From assembly GCA_024102915.1 (NCBI GenBank), contig JAGFJG010000053.1:1-64000 (forward strand): a DNA stretch of 64,000 nucleotides, written 5' to 3'. Shown here piece after piece: positions 43,838 through 53,319 of this stretch. Source of the stretch: Caldilineales bacterium (GTDB lineage: Bacteria > Chloroflexota > Anaerolineae > J102). The notes under the pieces were generated by a model. The model saw only the letters and a list, made by a program, of their open reading frames with translations. It searched no databases and had not been told where the DNA came from. The number at the start of each line of letters is the position of its first letter. Within the stretch, counting starts at the first letter, position 1. The position numbers and the translations under genes were made by a program.

Positions 43838-43843
43838 TATACT
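43838..43843 (+). promoter_or_regulatory. Extended -10 promoter candidate for the epimerase gene
   Basis: TGCTATACT: the -10 hexamer TATACT (43838-43843) carries the TG of an extended -10. The best -35 (TTGTGG at 43813) is 19 bases away and weak. A transcript would start near 43850, about 55 bases before the ATG. Confidence 0.4.
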
Positions 43844-43905
43844 CATCGCCTGGTTCGAAATATGAACAAATCAAATTCTTGAGCGAGTATGGCGTACAAA
43901 CGGTT

Positions 43906-44871
43906 ATGAAATATTTGATAACAGGCGGGGCCGGATTCATAGGTTGTCATCTGGCGAACCGTTTATTGCGAGAAGGGCATCACGTGCGTGTGATCGATGA
44001 TCTCAGCGCTGGCGATCCTGCACAATTGGATGAGCGGGTTCATTTCACACGCGGTGATGTGCAGGATTCGCCCAAGCTTTGGACGCTCTTGCATGGCATT
44101 GATTGCGTTTATCATCTGGCGGCCAAGGTGTCGTTGCCGCAGTCGGTGTTATACCCGCGCGACTATAATCAAGTCAATGTGGGCGGCACGGTGACGTTGA
44201 TGGAGGCGATGCGGGCGGTCGGGGTCAGTCGCATCGTCCTGGCCTCCTCGGCTACCATCTATGGCGACCAGAAACGCCAGCCGGTCGATGAGACCGTCGT
44301 TCCCCAATTGCTGACTCCCTATGCCGTCAGCAAATTCGCCGCCGAGCACTATATTTTCACTTTGGGAATCCATTACGGCATCGAGACGGTGGCGCTGCGG
44401 ATTTTCAATGCCTATGGTCCCGGACAAAAATTACCCCCGGCCTATCCGCCCGTCGTGCCGCAGATTGTCGAACAGGTTCTCAACGGCGGCACCGTTGTCT
44501 TGTTTGGCAACGGACGTCAAACGCGAGATTATGTGTACATCGATGATGTCGTCGATGCCCTGGTGAGGGCGGGCGAGCAAGGGGGGATCGACCGTGAGGT
44601 GATCAATATCGGTTCGGGCGTGGAAACAAGCGTCGAAGAGTTGGTCAGGCAAGTCGAAGCGGCGACGGACCGCCCCGCACACGTGATTCGCAACGAGCAA
44701 CAGAGCGGGGGCGTCGCCCGTCTTTTGGCCGATCTGGAGAAAGCCCAACGCTTGCTCGATTACTCGCCTAAGGTCTCTCTGAGCGCGGGCCTGCGCATGA
44801 TGCTGGCCCAGGATGAGCGATATCTGCGCCGCCGCAAGGGGGCAAGAGCGCAGCCGCCATTATCGGAGTAG
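43906..44871 (+). CDS. NAD-dependent sugar epimerase/dehydratase (SDR family)
   Basis: 321 residues. It has an N-terminal Rossmann motif TGGAGFIGCHLANRL, the SSATIYGD and catalytic TPYAVSKFAAEHY (YxxxK) motifs, and the C-terminal substrate cap with RIFNAYGPGQ. It resembles UDP-glucose 4-epimerase-type enzymes that feed glycan synthesis; the exact nucleotide sugar is unclear. The ATG at 43906 matches the family start, without an obvious ribosome binding site. It is a single gene. Confidence 0.92.
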   Translation: MKYLITGGAGFIGCHLANRLLREGHHVRVIDDLSAGDPAQLDERVHFTRGDVQDSPKLWTLLHGIDCVYHLAAKVSLPQSVLYPRDYNQVNVGGTVTLMEAMRAVGVSRIVLASSATIYGDQKRQPVDETVVPQLLTPYAVSKFAAEHYIFTLGIHYGIETVALRIFNAYGPGQKLPPAYPPVVPQIVEQVLNGGTVVLFGNGRQTRDYVYIDDVVDALVRAGEQGGIDREVINIGSGVETSVEELVRQVEAATDRPAHVIRNEQQSGGVARLLADLEKAQRLLDYSPKVSLSAGLRMMLAQDERYLRRRKGARAQPPLSE

Positions 44872-44934
44872 TTCACGGCGCAGACGTAATCTCCGCTGCG
44901 CAGCGCATCTCGTCTGCGATGACGGCGGGGTGAC

Positions 44935-44973
44935 AAAAAAGGTTGAGGCCAGCAGCGTGCTGACCCCAACCTT
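44935..44973 (-). terminator. Rho-independent terminator of the L,D-transpeptidase gene
   Basis: On the minus strand AAGGTTGGGGTCAGCA, a 3-base loop and TGCTGGCCTCAACCTT form a long stem with two mismatches, followed by TTTTTT. It starts about 20 bases after the stop codon at 44996. Confidence 0.85.
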
Positions 44974-44995
44974 GTGAGCGGGTGAGTGGTCGTGT

Positions 44996-45649
44996 CTAGC
45001 GATGGACGACGACAGGTGTTCCGTAATTCGCCCAATTGTAGAGGAACCGAGCATCGCGATTGGTCAAGTTGACGCATCCGTGGCTCATGGGATGCCCGAA
45101 ATTATTGTGCCAGTAGGTTCCGTGTAAGGCGTAGTCGCCGATGAAATACATGACCCATTGCACGTTGGGCAGCCTATAGCCCGGGCCGGACATCGTCTGG
45201 CTGCGGACTTTGGTGCGAACGCTGTAACGCCCGACCGGTGTAGGCGTGCGCGGCAACCCCGAACTGATGCGGGTATTCATCAAGACTGAATTGCCCTGGT
45301 GAGCGATAAGACGCTGACTCGATAGATCGATCTCGATCCATTTCGCACCTACGGCATTTGCCGGGGCCTGCACTGGCTGGGCCGGAGCCGGCGCATTGCC
45401 TGAGCGGCCCGGTATCCGTAACCGCTGGCCGACAAAGATGCGGTTGCGATTGCGGATGTTGTTCGCGCGGGCCAGGGCATTGACCGATACGCCATAGCGA
45501 ACGGCGATCGCCGACAGCGTCTCGCCACGTTTGACGACATGCGTGCCTCCTGCGGTCTCATCGGACGCAGCGAACGCTCGACCGGGCGACCAGAGCGCAG
45601 CGAATGCTACTACGAACAGAAGAATGATAAGAGCACGAATAACCTTCAT
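44996..45649 (-). CDS. LysM-L,D-transpeptidase (YkuD) exported protein
   Basis: 217 residues. A signal peptide (about 1-27, ending GRAFAA) is followed by one LysM domain ([28 protein letters not shown]..., about 35-80) and an L,D-transpeptidase domain whose active site is [13 protein letters not shown] (nucleophile Cys in SHGC) with LHGTYWHNN upstream. It cross-links peptidoglycan through 3-3 bonds or attaches proteins. AGGAG is 6 bases before the ATG at 45649, so the longer upstream frame is not used. A T-run terminator follows. Confidence 0.92.
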   Translation of the reverse strand: MKVIRALIILLFVVAFAALWSPGRAFAASDETAGGTHVVKRGETLSAIAVRYGVSVNALARANNIRNRNRIFVGQRLRIPGRSGNAPAPAQPVQAPANAVGAKWIEIDLSSQRLIAHQGNSVLMNTRISSGLPRTPTPVGRYSVRTKVRSQTMSGPGYRLPNVQWVMYFIGDYALHGTYWHNNFGHPMSHGCVNLTNRDARFLYNWANYGTPVVVHR

Positions 45650-45855
45650 TGCAATCTCCTGATTGAATGAGCGGTGACGCACGATGTGCGTCGGTGGGGG
45701 AAAGGCTCGCTCTGGTCGATTTGCCGCGATCAATGAAGGGATCGGCTTCTTCCAGAGCCTTCTGATAATGATGACGCCAGTGTAGCAAAAAAGACGCGTT
45801 TCGATTGTACCAGAAATTACGCCGTCGCAAAATTTATATTTGAACGACGATTGTA

Positions 45856-46395
45856 TCAGCCGAGATCACCTTCTAGTTCGGGGGCCAGACCTGGCAGCAA
45901 TTTGACAACCATGATCCCCCGGCCCAGGTCTACCTCCTGCACCACCTCGGATGTTGCCGGCACAAGGATTTCACCATAGTCTCCATCCACCACATAGACT
46001 TCGTTGGCAGCCGTCCATAATACCTCGACGAGGTTTCCCAGGGGTCGCCCGTCCATTGTGATCACGGCCAGCCCCTCGATTTCGTCGCTGTAATATTCGC
46101 CCGCAGGTAGGGGTGTCGCCTCATGGCGGGGTAACAGAAGATGCCGATCTCGGAGCAACTCCGCCTGCGTGCGATTGTCGATTCCGGCCAACCGCAACAA
46201 GAGCGCCTCTTTGTGCGGTCTCGATTGAATCACCGCGCGCGACCGCGATTCTCCTTCGACCAGCAGGTTGCTGCCGACGGCGAAACGAGCCGGGAAATCG
46301 GTCATGCTCTCGACTTTGATCTCGCCCCGCACCCCATGTGGGGCGAGAATTCGGCCGATTGCGATATAAGTTTCAGATGATGCGTCCGGCGCCAT
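45856..46395 (-). CDS. rimM: 16S rRNA processing protein RimM
   Basis: 179 residues. The N-terminal RimM domain ([24 protein letters not shown]) and the C-terminal PRC-barrel-like domain ([22 protein letters not shown]) are clear. It assists maturation of the 30S head and binds ribosomal protein S19. Position: last in the ffh-rpsP-khpA-rimM unit, the order known from Firmicutes, where trmD and rplS usually follow; they do not follow here. The gap to khpA is 14 bases. Confidence 0.95.
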   Translation of the reverse strand: MAPDASSETYIAIGRILAPHGVRGEIKVESMTDFPARFAVGSNLLVEGESRSRAVIQSRPHKEALLLRLAGIDNRTQAELLRDRHLLLPRHEATPLPAGEYYSDEIEGLAVITMDGRPLGNLVEVLWTAANEVYVVDGDYGEILVPATSEVVQEVDLGRGIMVVKLLPGLAPELEGDLG

Positions 46396-46409
46396 CGACG
46401 AATCAGACC

Positions 46410-46637
46410 CTAGTCGATATCGATGACCACGCGCAAGCCCTGCCGGGCTGCCGCCACCCGGGCCACAGTCCGAATCGCCTGAGCGGTGCGACCGTGGCGG
46501 CCGATCAATCGGCCAACATCTTCCTGCGCCGCTGTGACATCCATATAAAGGTTGGAGCCGGATTTCCGGGTTGTCACCTGAACTTCTTCAGGATGATCGA
46601 CGAGCTCGGATGCGATGTACTCGACCAATGCCTTCAT
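46410..46637 (-). CDS. khpA: KH-domain RNA-binding protein KhpA (YlqC)
   Basis: 75 residues. It is a single KH domain with the GxxG loop in LIGRHGRTAQAIRTVARVAA. It binds RNA together with KhpB in bacteria and affects cell length and cell-wall regulation. The ATG at 46637 has AAGGA about 10 bases upstream; the reading frame extends 13 codons further but through the intercistronic hairpin. Gene order rpsP-khpA-rimM supports the call. Confidence 0.93.
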   Translation of the reverse strand: MKALVEYIASELVDHPEEVQVTTRKSGSNLYMDVTAAQEDVGRLIGRHGRTAQAIRTVARVAAARQGLRVVIDID

Positions 46638-46664
46638 AGAGCGGTTGTCCTTGGAGTTAATGCA

Positions 46665-46690
46665 GCACCGCCCCAATTTCGGGGCGGTGC
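46665..46690 (-). promoter_or_regulatory. Intercistronic hairpin between rpsP and khpA
   Basis: A perfect 10-bp GC-rich stem (GCACCGCCCC / GGGGCGGTGC) with the 6-base loop GAAATT, lying between the rpsP stop and khpA start. No T-run follows, so it is more likely an RNA-stabilising, processing or partial-termination signal that lowers khpA-rimM expression relative to rpsP. Confidence 0.6.
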
Positions 46691-46721
46691 GTCAAATTGC
46701 ATAAGGCGTCGCCTGACTTGA

Positions 46722-46982
46722 TCAGGCGGTTTCGGTGGCGGTTGCGGATAAATCGACATTCCGCAACATTTGGGCGACTGCCTCGCTGGGTTGCGCGCCT
46801 TTCTCCAACCAGTAGGAGACGCGCTCCTGGTCGACTTCGAAGGTGGGGGGATTGGTGCGCGGGTTGTAATAGCCCAGATTTTCGATAAACCGGCCATCAC
46901 GCGGGGAGCGCTGATCGGCTACGATGACCCGATACGAGGCCTGTTTCTTGGAACCGGTGCGGCGAAGACGAATACGTACCAT
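46722..46982 (-). CDS. rpsP: 30S ribosomal protein S16
   Basis: 86 residues. It begins MVRIRLRRTGSKKQASYRVIV, with DQRSPRDGRFIENLGYYNPR, the invariant S16 signature. It is a component of the small subunit, needed for 30S assembly. AGGAG lies 9 bases before the ATG. It is second in the ffh-rpsP-khpA-rimM unit, following ffh by about 65 bases. Confidence 0.98.
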   Translation of the reverse strand: MVRIRLRRTGSKKQASYRVIVADQRSPRDGRFIENLGYYNPRTNPPTFEVDQERVSYWLEKGAQPSEAVAQMLRNVDLSATATETA

Positions 46983-47048
46983 AAAAATGTGACTCCTGGA
47001 TGTTGGCCCAATGCCGGGCCAGCGATTGATTTGTTACGAATGGGTTGA

Positions 47049-48374
47049 TTAGAGGCCAAGCAACCCGGCAAGACCGCCGCGACGGCCTGATTGCAACTGC
47101 TTCATCATGCGCTGCATTTGCCGGAACTGGCCCAAAAGTTCATTGATTTCCTGTACGGTCGATCCCGACCCGTTTGCCACGCGCCGTTTGCGGCTGCCGT
47201 TCAGTAGGCCGGGATTGCGGCGTTCCTGGGGCGTCATCGAACTGATGATCGCTTCGATACGCCGCAACTGTTTTTCCGCTTCCTGGCCGTCGATCTCCTT
47301 GGCGACCCGACTCATGCCGGGGACCATCTCCAGTAGACCGGTGAGCGGCCCCATTTTTTTGATCTGGCCCATTTGCTTGAGGAAATCTTCCAGATCGAAA
47401 GATGCGTTGCGGAGCTTTTTCTCCATCCGCTTGGCATCTTCCACGTCCATGGTGGCTTCAGCCTTCTCGATCATGGTGAGCATGTCGCCCATGCCCAAGA
47501 TACGAGAGGCCATGCGGTCGGGGTGGAAGACCTCGATGCCATCCACCTTTTCGCTGGTGCCCAGGAATTTGATCGGCACGCCGGTCACAGAGCGGATGGA
47601 GATAGCTGCGCCGCCGCGGGCATCGCCGTCGATCTTGGTCAGAACGAGGCCGGTGATCCCCACCTGTTCGTGGAAATCCTGGGCGACGCGCACCGCTTCC
47701 TGACCGGTCATGGAATCGACAACAAGCAGCACTTCGCTGGGTTTGGACAACGTTTTGATCCGCACCAGCTCGTCCATCATCTGTGCGTCGATGTTGAGAC
47801 GACCAGCCGTGTCGATGATGACGACCGTGCGGGCTTCTTCCCGTGCTTTTCGCAACGCCCGGTTGGCGATGTCGGGCGGAGGCGGGGCGATGCCTTCGCT
47901 GTGCACAGGTATCTCGATCTGGCGACCTAGCACCTCAAGCTGGGTGACAGCGGCAGGACGGTAAGTGTCGGCAGCCACCAGCAGGGGTCTTTGTCCCTGA
48001 GAGCGCAGGCGATTGGCCAGCTTGGCCGCCATCGTGGTTTTACCAGAGCCTTGCAGACCCACTAGCATAACCACGTGCGGCGGCTGACCCGAGAGATTGA
48101 GGGGCGAAGACTCTCCCAGAGTGGCCATCAACTCTTCGTGTACGATTTTGATAACTTGTTGGGCCGGGGTCAGGCTGCGCAGCACATCGGCGCCAACCGC
48201 CCGTTCGCGCACGCGCGCTACAAAGTCTTTGACGACCTTGTAGTTGACGTCCGCCTCGAGCAGGGCGAGGCGAACCTGACGCAAGGCGGCATCGACGTCG
48301 GCCTCCGTGAGGCGACCGCGCCGGCCTAAGCCATCAAAGACTTCCTGTAATTTGTCGGAAAGGTTATCGAACAC
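47049..48374 (-). CDS. ffh: Signal recognition particle GTPase Ffh
   Basis: 441 residues. It delivers ribosomes making membrane or secreted proteins to the SecYEG translocon via FtsY. It has an N domain (FDNLSDKLQEVFDGLGRRG), a G domain with GLQGSGKTTMAAKLA, DTAGRL and TKIDGDARGG, and a Met-rich M domain near the C-terminus (LLGQFRQMQRMMKQLQSGRRG). The GTG at 48374 begins exactly where family members start (VFDNLSDKLQ); an in-frame ATG at 48425 would add 17 residues, but it lies at or before the predicted transcription start. Confidence 0.97.
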   Translation of the reverse strand: MFDNLSDKLQEVFDGLGRRGRLTEADVDAALRQVRLALLEADVNYKVVKDFVARVRERAVGADVLRSLTPAQQVIKIVHEELMATLGESSPLNLSGQPPHVVMLVGLQGSGKTTMAAKLANRLRSQGQRPLLVAADTYRPAAVTQLEVLGRQIEIPVHSEGIAPPPPDIANRALRKAREEARTVVIIDTAGRLNIDAQMMDELVRIKTLSKPSEVLLVVDSMTGQEAVRVAQDFHEQVGITGLVLTKIDGDARGGAAISIRSVTGVPIKFLGTSEKVDGIEVFHPDRMASRILGMGDMLTMIEKAEATMDVEDAKRMEKKLRNASFDLEDFLKQMGQIKKMGPLTGLLEMVPGMSRVAKEIDGQEAEKQLRRIEAIISSMTPQERRNPGLLNGSRKRRVANGSGSTVQEINELLGQFRQMQRMMKQLQSGRRGGLAGLLGL

Positions 48375-48426
48375 AGAATTGCGTAAATGATCAACCAAAG
48401 ATAGTCGCGCTGGCGCGCAACTCATT

Positions 48427-48456
48427 ATTTTAATCGTAACCTCGGAAAATGGTCAA
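48427..48456 (-). promoter_or_regulatory. Sigma-70-type promoter of the ffh-rpsP-khpA-rimM unit
   Basis: TTGACC (48451-48456) and TAAAAT (48427-48432) on the minus strand, 18 bases apart. A start near 48420 would exclude the ATG at 48425 and supports the GTG start of ffh at 48374. Confidence 0.5.
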
Positions 48457-48545
48457 ATATACCCGGAGGGCGAATGCTGCCAGATTCCCCTGGCCTTTCG
48501 GTTTTTCCCCAACATTGGGACGATGGACGGCTGAATAAGACCTCG

Positions 48546-50696
48546 TCAGAATCCTATGGTCTCACCCTCTGGCGTTGGCTGTGGCGGTTGCGGAGTGGGA
48601 GTCGGCGGCACAGGTGTGGCGGTTGGCGGGCGCGGTGTATTTGTCGGCGGACGCGGCGTCGGCGTTGGTGGAACCGGTGTGTCCGTCGGCGGGTTAGGCG
48701 TTGGTGTGGGCGGAAGGGGTGTGGGAGTTGGCGGAGCCGGGGTCGGTGTTGGTGGGATCGGAGTTGGCGTATTCGGTTCTGCCGTCGGTGTCGGGGGAAG
48801 CGGTGTCGGCGTATCGTCGGCGGGCGTTGGCGGAATGGATGTCGGCGTCTCTGAATCCGGTGTCGGCGTCCGAACGGACGGCGTAGGCGTGGGGGTTCCT
48901 ACAGGCGGCACGGTGGCGGTTGGCGTGGCAACCCGTCCGGTTGGCGTGGCGCTAACCGCAGGCGTGGGCGTGGCTGTAACGCTGACTCCAGGCGTCGGCG
49001 TCGGTGTAGGGGAGAGACCCGCCGTCGGCGTTGCGGTAGTCGTCACCGATGCAACTGGCGTTTCCGCAGGCGTGGGGGTCGTCGTAGCCGTGCCTGAGAC
49101 AATCGGAATCGGCGTATCGGCGGGCGGGTTGGTCACGATGACGAAGGCGCTGGCCAGCACAAGGCCGTCATTTCTTTGCCGTCCTGACCCGCTGGCGTAA
49201 GCCCCGACTTTCGGCGTCCCCCGAACGGTGGCGTCACTGATATCTACCCTTGTGACGCCCACGAGGATGCGGTTGCCTGAGATCGAGACGATCCTGCCCT
49301 CGAATGCAACAGTCGGCAATTGTTCGACATAAATGCTGTCAGCATAAAGTGCGCCGTTGGCGCGGTGGCCGATGACGGTGGCGCTCACCCCAACAGCCGG
49401 GCGGCCGCTGATCCTCGTCGAACCGGTGATTCGGTAAGTCCTGCCCTTCAATACGATGCGATTGCTGTTATATCGGCGCACGTTGCCGTAGCTGCTCACG
49501 ATATTCGGGGCGACGGTCGCCGGAGTGGTGGCGATTGCTGTCGCCGATACCGGCGTCGTTGCCGTCACATCTATCTCCGAGGTGGCGGTGACAGTTACCG
49601 AAACCGGCGTGGATACATCGGGTGGGATCGTTCCAGTGTCCGGGGTAGCCGTCGGCGTATCGGTCGGAGGCTGTACAGCGGGTTTCTTGGTCGCTGGCGG
49701 CTTTATTGCGGGGGCGGGGCGGCGGGTGGGAACCTTGGTCGCAGGTTTGATTACGGGCTTCGGTTTGGGAGCTTTGGTTGGCGGTGTGGTGGGGACGAAC
49801 GCTGGCGTGTCGGTGGGTGTGGATGCGATTCCCGAGAGCGGTTCTTTTGCTGATTCGTCTGAATTTGAAAAAGTGTCAGCAATCGAACTGACGATCTGAG
49901 ATAAGGCTGATGTTTCTTGCACGGGTTCGGGAGTTGGAACAATTTTGAAAGTTCCGTCAGTAAGGACGTCTTCTTCAGTACTCGTTGTGGCGTTGACTTT
50001 CACCATCGTTCCAGTCGGTAGTTGAGCCAATAGCTCTTCATCCGATACGATTTCGACTAGAAGGTCACCGACCTGCCAACGGCCATCTTGCCTCCCCTTT
50101 ACCTGACCTTCGAAGGCGACCCTAACAATCCGCTTCTTTACTTGCACCTTTTCGATTTCATCAAGACGCTCTTGATTATGCTCATCCAACACTTGTTGTT
50201 TCGCTTCCGGATCCAGTGTGACGATCTCCTGCACTTTCTCGCCCGCCAGTTTGACCGGGTACATGAGGTCGCCTGGCAGAGCTTCGGCAGAGACGCGTAC
50301 ACCGCCGCCTATCGTCACCATGAGGATCAGCACAGCCAGCACAGCGACCGTAGCCCATCGAACGGGCGAGGGCTGTCCCAGTCCGGCTACAATATCCTGC
50401 CACCAGGCCGCTAATCCTTTGGCGGAAGGTGCAGCGGGAACGGGCGCTGCCTTCAGGCTGGCCTGAGCCAATGCAGCCTGGCGCACTCGCGCTCCGGCCC
50501 TGGCAATAAACTCTCCGCTATTTGCGGGCAGTTCCGGGACGTTTTGATGAATGCTGGCAGCAAAATCGAACTGCGCTTTCACATCTTCCGGCGCATTTTC
50601 GAACCGCGCGCTAACATCCTGGAGACTCTCGTCCTGTTCCAGGGCTTCCAACATCGATTGGAAGATGTCGTAACGGTCGTGTTCCGAATAGCTCAT
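48546..50696 (-). CDS. DUF5667/DUF5666 membrane protein with long Pro/Thr tail, probable partner of the ECF sigma factor
   Basis: 716 residues. Residues 1-115 are cytoplasmic; one membrane helix (about 116-138) is followed by the DUF5667 signature [24 protein letters not shown]5666-type small barrels come next ([37 protein letters not shown] region; [19 protein letters not shown]), then about 180 residues of TPTP/PPTP-type repeats. The start overlaps the sigma-factor stop by four bases. By position and topology it may be an anti-sigma-like or envelope-sensing protein; this is inference, and no known anti-sigma zinc domain is visible. Confidence 0.8.
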   Translation of the reverse strand: MSYSEHDRYDIFQSMLEALEQDESLQDVSARFENAPEDVKAQFDFAASIHQNVPELPANSGEFIARAGARVRQAALAQASLKAAPVPAAPSAKGLAAWWQDIVAGLGQPSPVRWATVAVLAVLILMVTIGGGVRVSAEALPGDLMYPVKLAGEKVQEIVTLDPEAKQQVLDEHNQERLDEIEKVQVKKRIVRVAFEGQVKGRQDGRWQVGDLLVEIVSDEELLAQLPTGTMVKVNATTSTEEDVLTDGTFKIVPTPEPVQETSALSQIVSSIADTFSNSDESAKEPLSGIASTPTDTPAFVPTTPPTKAPKPKPVIKPATKVPTRRPAPAIKPPATKKPAVQPPTDTPTATPDTGTIPPDVSTPVSVTVTATSEIDVTATTPVSATAIATTPATVAPNIVSSYGNVRRYNSNRIVLKGRTYRITGSTRISGRPAVGVSATVIGHRANGALYADSIYVEQLPTVAFEGRIVSISGNRILVGVTRVDISDATVRGTPKVGAYASGSGRQRNDGLVLASAFVIVTNPPADTPIPIVSGTATTTPTPAETPVASVTTTATPTAGLSPTPTPTPGVSVTATPTPAVSATPTGRVATPTATVPPVGTPTPTPSVRTPTPDSETPTSIPPTPADDTPTPLPPTPTAEPNTPTPIPPTPTPAPPTPTPLPPTPTPNPPTDTPVPPTPTPRPPTNTPRPPTATPVPPTPTPQPPQPTPEGETIGF
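48549..49135 (-). repeat. Pro/Thr-rich low-complexity repeat region
   Basis: Encodes the C-terminal tail of the DUF5667 protein, with tandem units of the PPTPTP, PTATP and PTDTP types. Codons vary between units, so the repeats are maintained at protein level. Assembly errors are possible here. Confidence 0.65.
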
Positions 50697-51268
50697 GTCG
50701 GTGTCGAAGTCATGATGCGCCGAAGACTGGAAACTGCCCGATATTGAAGGGCTTTAATCGACCCTTCACTCTTGTCCATAATCTCAGCGACTTCGGTAAT
50801 ACTGTAGCTTTCCAGAAAGCGCAGGGTAATTACTTGGGCTTGCTCCTCCGTCAGCATATTGATGGCGCGCAAAAGTTCATCGCTGTCCAGAAGCGCCGCA
50901 GTGGTTTGGAACGGGTCTCCGCGGCGGGCAGGGATGTTCGGGGTTTCGTCAATATTAGCGAACTCGGCACGGCTTCGTTTGCGATAATGATCGACAACCA
51001 GGTTATGCGCAATACGATAAATCCAGCCCGAAAACGAGGTACGCCACCCCTTATCACTATCAATCGCCTCCACCATGCGCAGGAAGACCTGCGCTGTAAG
51101 ATCTTCCGCTACATTCGGATCGCTGAGGCGATGATAAATGTAGTTGAAAATCTTAGGCGCGTATAAATCGTAGAGGGATGCGATGGCATCCGGGTCGCAA
51201 ATTGCGGCCCGTTCTACCAATAGTGCCTCGTCTGGGGGATTTGCAGACACTGGGGGTATTAAAGTCAA
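50693..51268 (-). CDS. ECF-type RNA polymerase sigma-70 factor
   Basis: 191 residues. Region 2 ([53 protein letters not shown]) and region 4 ([45 protein letters not shown]) are typical. The start appears to be TTG at 51268; a GTG at 51250 is possible, and neither has a clear ribosome binding site. It is translationally coupled to the DUF5667 gene (ATGA), suggesting that the membrane protein senses the envelope and controls this factor. Confidence 0.93.
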   Translation of the reverse strand: MTLIPPVSANPPDEALLVERAAICDPDAIASLYDLYAPKIFNYIYHRLSDPNVAEDLTAQVFLRMVEAIDSDKGWRTSFSGWIYRIAHNLVVDHYRKRSRAEFANIDETPNIPARRGDPFQTTAALLDSDELLRAINMLTEEQAQVITLRFLESYSITEVAEIMDKSEGSIKALQYRAVSSLRRIMTSTPT

Positions 51269-51619
51269 GACGAGGGAATGGGGAAAAAGTTACGGGGGTT
51301 ACACTATAAATAACAAAATTGACGAAACTAGGCAAGTATGAGTTGGGGGTTCGCTGCCATTTTGAACCGTCAACGGCTCCAATATTCGTATCTGTTCAAC
51401 TTTTATGTCAGATCTCATGCAAAGACCTTAAGCTAGAACGCATTTGTTGCTCCTCTTGGCGTCTTTGCGTGAGCTCATTTTTCGACAAGGCGAATTGTTA
51501 CTGCGGACTTCGCTGATATAAATCAGGTTGTAACTATGCTGCCAGCAATTGTGGCGTGTTTGCTCTCGTCGATGTGGAAATTGCCTGAAATCGTGAACAG
51601 TTACAGTCGTGGAAAAACA
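51269..51619. other. Intergenic region without recognisable gene
   Basis: Between the ECF sigma-factor gene and the CDP-alcohol phosphatidyltransferase gene, both on the minus strand. I see short open frames without protein-like character, no repeat copies and no strong hairpin. It presumably contains the sigma-factor promoter. Confidence 0.5.
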
Positions 51620-52201
51620 TTACGCGGGTCGGGTCAGTCGCCAAACTTCCCAAATACGTTGAATGACTGTGATGCTGGCGAGAACTGTGATGATAGCCAG
51701 GCCAACGACCGGGTAGCCGATAATCATGCTGATGGCCAGGATTAGGAATCGCTCGATCCGGGTTCCTATCCCCACCTTGCAATCCAGGCCCAGACCTTCG
51801 GCCCTGGCACGGGTATAGCTCACTGAGTAGCTGGCGATCAGCGCCAGGAAGGAAATAACGACGCCGATCATATCCCCTTGCAGTGCAGACCACACGCCCA
51901 CACTGCTCAAGACCAGGGATTCCCCGAATCTATCAAGCGTGCTGTCCCAAAAAGCGCCGAATTTGTTGCGGATGCCCAGTTGCCGCGCCAGTGTGCCGTC
52001 AATCGCATCGGCCAATCCTGAGATAAGATAGAGGACGCCCGCCCAACGCACCAGCCCGGTCGCCATGAGACCGCTGACGATGATGCAGAGAATGAGACCG
52101 ATGACGGTAACGCCATTCGGCCCGATGTGCAATTTGGCGAACAGAGCGGCTGCTGGTTCCAGGAACCATTTAAAAGTCCGACGCGCCCAATCGGTTATCA
52201 T
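51620..52201 (-). CDS. CDP-alcohol phosphatidyltransferase
   Basis: 193 residues with about six membrane helices. The full active-site signature D-x2-DG-x2-AR-x8-G-x3-D-x3-D is present (GLADAIDGTLARQLGIRNKFGAFWDSTLDR; core DAIDGTLAR). It joins a CDP-activated lipid (usually CDP-diacylglycerol) with an alcohol such as glycerol-3-phosphate or inositol phosphate to make phospholipids. The acceptor alcohol cannot be read from sequence. The gene is alone. Confidence 0.93.
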   Translation of the reverse strand: MITDWARRTFKWFLEPAAALFAKLHIGPNGVTVIGLILCIIVSGLMATGLVRWAGVLYLISGLADAIDGTLARQLGIRNKFGAFWDSTLDRFGESLVLSSVGVWSALQGDMIGVVISFLALIASYSVSYTRARAEGLGLDCKVGIGTRIERFLILAISMIIGYPVVGLAIITVLASITVIQRIWEVWRLTRPA

Positions 52202-52387
52202 AAAGATGCTTCCTTTGATGCACTGGTGCAGTGAGAGGCAAAGTCACTTTGCACAGGGGAGAGACAGGCAATCGTAAGAACGTTCATGATTAAACTCTAT
52301 TCGCCTAACGTCTGACGACAATCGCAATCGATCGGTTTCATCATTGTAACTGCATCGTGAAATTTCATTTTCAGAAGGTTTCCCCTC

Positions 52388-52415
52388 TGGACGATTGCGT
52401 AAACTAGTGTACAAT
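52388..52415 (+). promoter_or_regulatory. Candidate promoter for the SIR2 gene
   Basis: TGGACG (52388-52393) and TACAAT (52410-52415) with a 16-base spacer, about 75 bases before the GTG start. Confidence 0.35.
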
Positions 52416-52489
52416 GGCTCAAGATTGGGTGTCAAAGCCCTTCCATGCCGTTACACATCAATACTGAGTATGAGGCAAGAATTTAGTCA

Positions 52490-53212
52490 GTGTTTCGACG
52501 ATCGAAGGTTGATCGATTAGGCCTGCAAACGGCTGCTCGCATAATGAGCACGACCGAGCGCGTGGTGGCCCTGACCGGGGCCGGGATTTCGACGCCTTCG
52601 GGCATTCCGGATTTTCGGTCGGCCAATACGGGGCTATGGAATTTTGTCGATCCGATGGAGACTGCATCGTTGTGGTCGTTTCATGCCCAGCCGCAACGTT
52701 TCTACCAGTGGTTGCAGCCGCTAGCGCGCAGCCTCGTCGACGCCAAACCCAATCCCGCACACAACGCTTTGCTGCAACTCGAACGAATGGGCAGGCTCGA
52801 CGCAGTGATCACGCAAAACATCGATGGGCTTCATCAGGCGGCCGGGTCTACGCAGGTGGTGGAGTTACACGGGCACGTGCGCAGCCTGACTTGCCTGAAT
52901 TGCGGTTATGGCGACAGCGCCGAAAGCTATTTGCGGGCATTTCTGGCAAAGGGTGAATTGCCACGTTGCCCATTTTGCACATCCGTTCTCAAGCCGGATG
53001 CCATTCTCTTCGGCGAACCATTGCCAGAGTGGGAAATCGTCAGGGCGCAGGAATTGGCGCTGCGGTGTGATCTGATGATTGTAGCAGGTTCATCGCTGAA
53101 GGTTATGCCCGCTGCCGACTTGCCGGCGCTGGCGAAGCGCCGGGGCGCCAGGCTCATCATCGTCAACATGGCCGGTACAGCGTACGATCATTTGGCCGAT
53201 GTGCATCTGTAA
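52490..53212 (+). CDS. SIR2-family NAD-dependent protein deacylase, C-terminus cut by in-frame TAA
   Basis: 240 residues. NAD site TGAGISTPSGIPDFRS, catalytic TQNIDGLHQAAG and ELHGHVRSLTC, zinc pairs CLNC and CPFC, then GSSLKVMPAADLP and IIVNM. After DHLADVHL comes TAA, but the frame continues with GDVAEVLPQLVSAVTVLLEKE and about ten more residues to a TGA at 53306. That helix is the normal C-terminus of sirtuins, so the reading frame has lost its last 31 residues. The core enzyme could still fold but may be impaired. The start is GTG at 52490; an ATG at 52544 is also possible. Confidence 0.9.
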   Translation: MFRRSKVDRLGLQTAARIMSTTERVVALTGAGISTPSGIPDFRSANTGLWNFVDPMETASLWSFHAQPQRFYQWLQPLARSLVDAKPNPAHNALLQLERMGRLDAVITQNIDGLHQAAGSTQVVELHGHVRSLTCLNCGYGDSAESYLRAFLAKGELPRCPFCTSVLKPDAILFGEPLPEWEIVRAQELALRCDLMIVAGSSLKVMPAADLPALAKRRGARLIIVNMAGTAYDHLADVHL

Positions 53213-53275
53213 GGGGATGTGGCGGAAGTGCTGCCGCAACTGGTGAGCGCGGTGACGGTTCTTCTGGAAAAAGAA

Positions 53276-53306
53276 AGACAGCACCCTGGCGACCAGGATG
53301 CTGTCT
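53276..53306 (+). terminator. Terminator-like hairpin after the SIR2 reading frame
   Basis: AGACAGCACCCTGG and CCAGGATGCTGTCT form a 14-bp stem with one mismatch and a 3-base loop. It overlaps the ancestral end of the SIR2 frame. There is no T-run. Confidence 0.5.
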
Positions 53307-53319
53307 GAGAACGAACGTA

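Noticed and set aside
43813-43905. 31-codon upstream extension of the epimerase frame
   Set aside because: It overlaps the predicted promoter, and the family begins at the MKYLITGGAGFIG start.
48556-49200. Plus-strand frame rich in Gly/Val opposite the Pro/Thr tail
   Set aside because: It is the complement of the repetitive coding region and has no start signal or domain.
53210-53212. TAA in the SIR2 gene as recoding
   Set aside because: TAA is not known to be recoded in bacteria with normal codes, and other genes in the window end in TAA.
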